Made by a program: the position numbers and the translations under genes
The notes under the pieces: generated by a model
Databases searched by the model: none
Told to the model about the DNA's origin: nothing
What the model saw: only the letters and a program-made list of their open reading frames with translations
Part shown: in pieces, positions 63,123 to 64,000 of the stretch
Layout of the letters: each line of letters begins with the position of its first letter
How positions within the stretch are numbered: position 1 is the first letter of the stretch
Source: Commensalibacter papalotli (ex Servin-Garciduenas et al. 2014)
GTDB taxonomy: Bacteria > Pseudomonadota > Alphaproteobacteria > Acetobacterales > Acetobacteraceae
Reading direction: 5' to 3'
Length of the DNA stretch: 64,000 bases
Assembly: GCF_000527695.1 (NCBI RefSeq)
Contig: NZ_ATSX01000003.1
Span: 1-64,000, forward strand

Positions 63123-64000
63123 TATATTCTTTCCACTATTATACCATCAACGTTACCCGAAACTACTCGAGCACAAATCATTTCACCAGGCTTTGCCGCC
63201 TCACCTTGTAATACAGCAAAAGCAAATTGTTCCGAGTGCCCTCGATCAGGTGTTTCCATCAATATATTAACATCTTTCCCGATAAGAGACTCATGAAAAA
63301 GACGGGCAGATTCTTGACCCAATTCCCTTAATTTTGCAGCACGTTCTTTACGCACTGCTACAGATACTGCTGGCATTTGTGCTGCTGGAGTTCCTTTGCG
63401 TTCGCTATAAGGAAATACATGTAAATAAGGGAAAGCCTGTTGTTTTAAAAACTCATAAGTTTCTTGAAAATAAGTATCATCTTCGGTTGGAAAGCCTGCA
63501 ATAATATCAACACTTAACCCTATATCTGAACGAATAGAACGTAGTCGTTGCACTAATTGATCAACATCTTCAGTCAAATGACGACGCTTCATCCGCTTTA
63601 AAATCATATCAGAACCTGCTTGAACAGACAGATGCAAATGCGGCATCAGTCTTGGCTCTGTTTTTAAAAGTTCCCACAACGTATTATCAAATCCAATTGG
63701 ATCAATCGAAGATAAACGTAACCGTTCCAGATCTGGCACAGCCTTTAAAACTGCTTTACATAGATCCCCCAGAGCCAAATCGCCTTCAAAATCAGACCCC
63801 CAAGAAGCAATATCAACCCCTGTTAACACAACTTCTTTATAGTCTTGTTCGACCAATGTTCTGGCTTGATTAATCACGCCTTCAATCGTTACAGAACGAG
63901 AAGGACCTCGACCAAAAGGAATCACACAAAAAGTACAACGATGATCACACCCTTGTTGTACCTGAACAAAAGCTCTGGTACGCCCTGTAAATTCGGTGAC
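63122..64000 (-). CDS. mtaB: tRNA methylthiotransferase MtaB (3' part)
   Basis: Radical-SAM enzyme that adds the methylthio group to t6A37 of ANN-decoding tRNAs. Only the C-terminal part is in the window: the radical-SAM cysteines appear in QQGCDHRCTFCVIPFGRGPSRS, the conserved TGVDIASWGSD and LRLSSIDPIGFD segments follow, and a short TRAM-like end closes the protein. The frame is open to the window edge, so the N-terminal methylthiotransferase domain lies beyond 64000. It overlaps ftsY by one base. Confidence 0.93.
   Translation of the reverse strand, partial: VTEFTGRTRAFVQVQQGCDHRCTFCVIPFGRGPSRSVTIEGVINQARTLVEQDYKEVVLTGVDIASWGSDFEGDLALGDLCKAVLKAVPDLERLRLSSIDPIGFDNTLWELLKTEPRLMPHLHLSVQAGSDMILKRMKRRHLTEDVDQLVQRLRSIRSDIGLSVDIIAGFPTEDDTYFQETYEFLKQQAFPYLHVFPYSERKGTPAAQMPAVSVAVRKERAAKLRELGQESARLFHESLIGKDVNILMETPDRGHSEQFAFAVLQGEAAKPGEMICARVVSGNVDGIIVERI

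Overview
The window looks like chromosome of an AT-rich alphaproteobacterium, most likely a low-GC member of the Acetobacteraceae such as Commensalibacter (an inference, not tested by search). The alphaproteobacterial signals are a C4-pathway 5-aminolevulinate synthase, an NDUFA12-type complex I subunit next to mlaD and a DUF2155 gene, a MidA/NDUFAF7-type methyltransferase, an NrdJ-like TSCPD protein, and the forms of RecA, FtsY and MtaB. No prophage, CRISPR array or rRNA operon was seen; one tRNA gene (Gln, anticodon TTG) is present.

Layout. 1-5.9 kb: loosely packed envelope and stress genes (membrane protein with coiled coil, nucleotide-sugar epimerase, Dps, DUF192 protein, metallo-hydrolase, CHAP hydrolase). 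5.9-11.1 kb: a tight minus-strand run rplY-pth-ychF-proA-nadD-rsfS-rlmH, joining ribosome function, proline and NAD synthesis. 11.3-18.5 kb: an apparent accessory island, mgtC and mgtA divergent from a FixL/FixJ-like two-component pair, bounded by two same-orientation remnants of an IS6-family element. 18.7-25.0 kb: a minus-strand run hldD-lgt-midA-pgeF-lipoprotein-prs-phosphatase closed by a strong terminator. 25.1-27.5 kb: ubiK, csaA-like, proC, a TetR regulator and tRNA-Gln. 27.6-30.2 kb: a YgjP-type metallopeptidase and a SulP transporter.

30.1-41.8 kb is the most distinctive region and appears devoted to the cell surface: an RgpF-like glycan protein, an exported Tae4-like amidase, two very large coiled-coil glycosyltransferases that share one domain, and between them two paralogous Asn/Ser/Thr/Gly-rich repeat proteins with RTX-like ends. 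A plausible but unproven reading is that the glycosyltransferases decorate the repeat proteins or build the glycan that holds them. The coiled coils of both glycosyltransferases are encoded by in-frame 21- or 42-bp tandem repeats that could change length.

41.9-51.8 kb: a Sel1-repeat protein, nadE, dsbB, the DUF2155-mlaD-NDUFA12 group, an NrdJ-like TSCPD protein with a RidA protein, and a permease plus carbon-nitrogen hydrolase. 51.9-53.8 kb: a MarR-controlled membrane protein with clear palindromic operators, and an orphan PIN-like protein. 53.8-64 kb: core genes again: gap-pgk, hemA, a DsbA/DsbG-like thiol protein, a divergent gamma-glutamyltransferase-like lipoprotein, recA, ftsY and the 3' part of mtaB, which runs off the window edge. 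Rho-independent terminators are unusually easy to see and delimit most transcription units.
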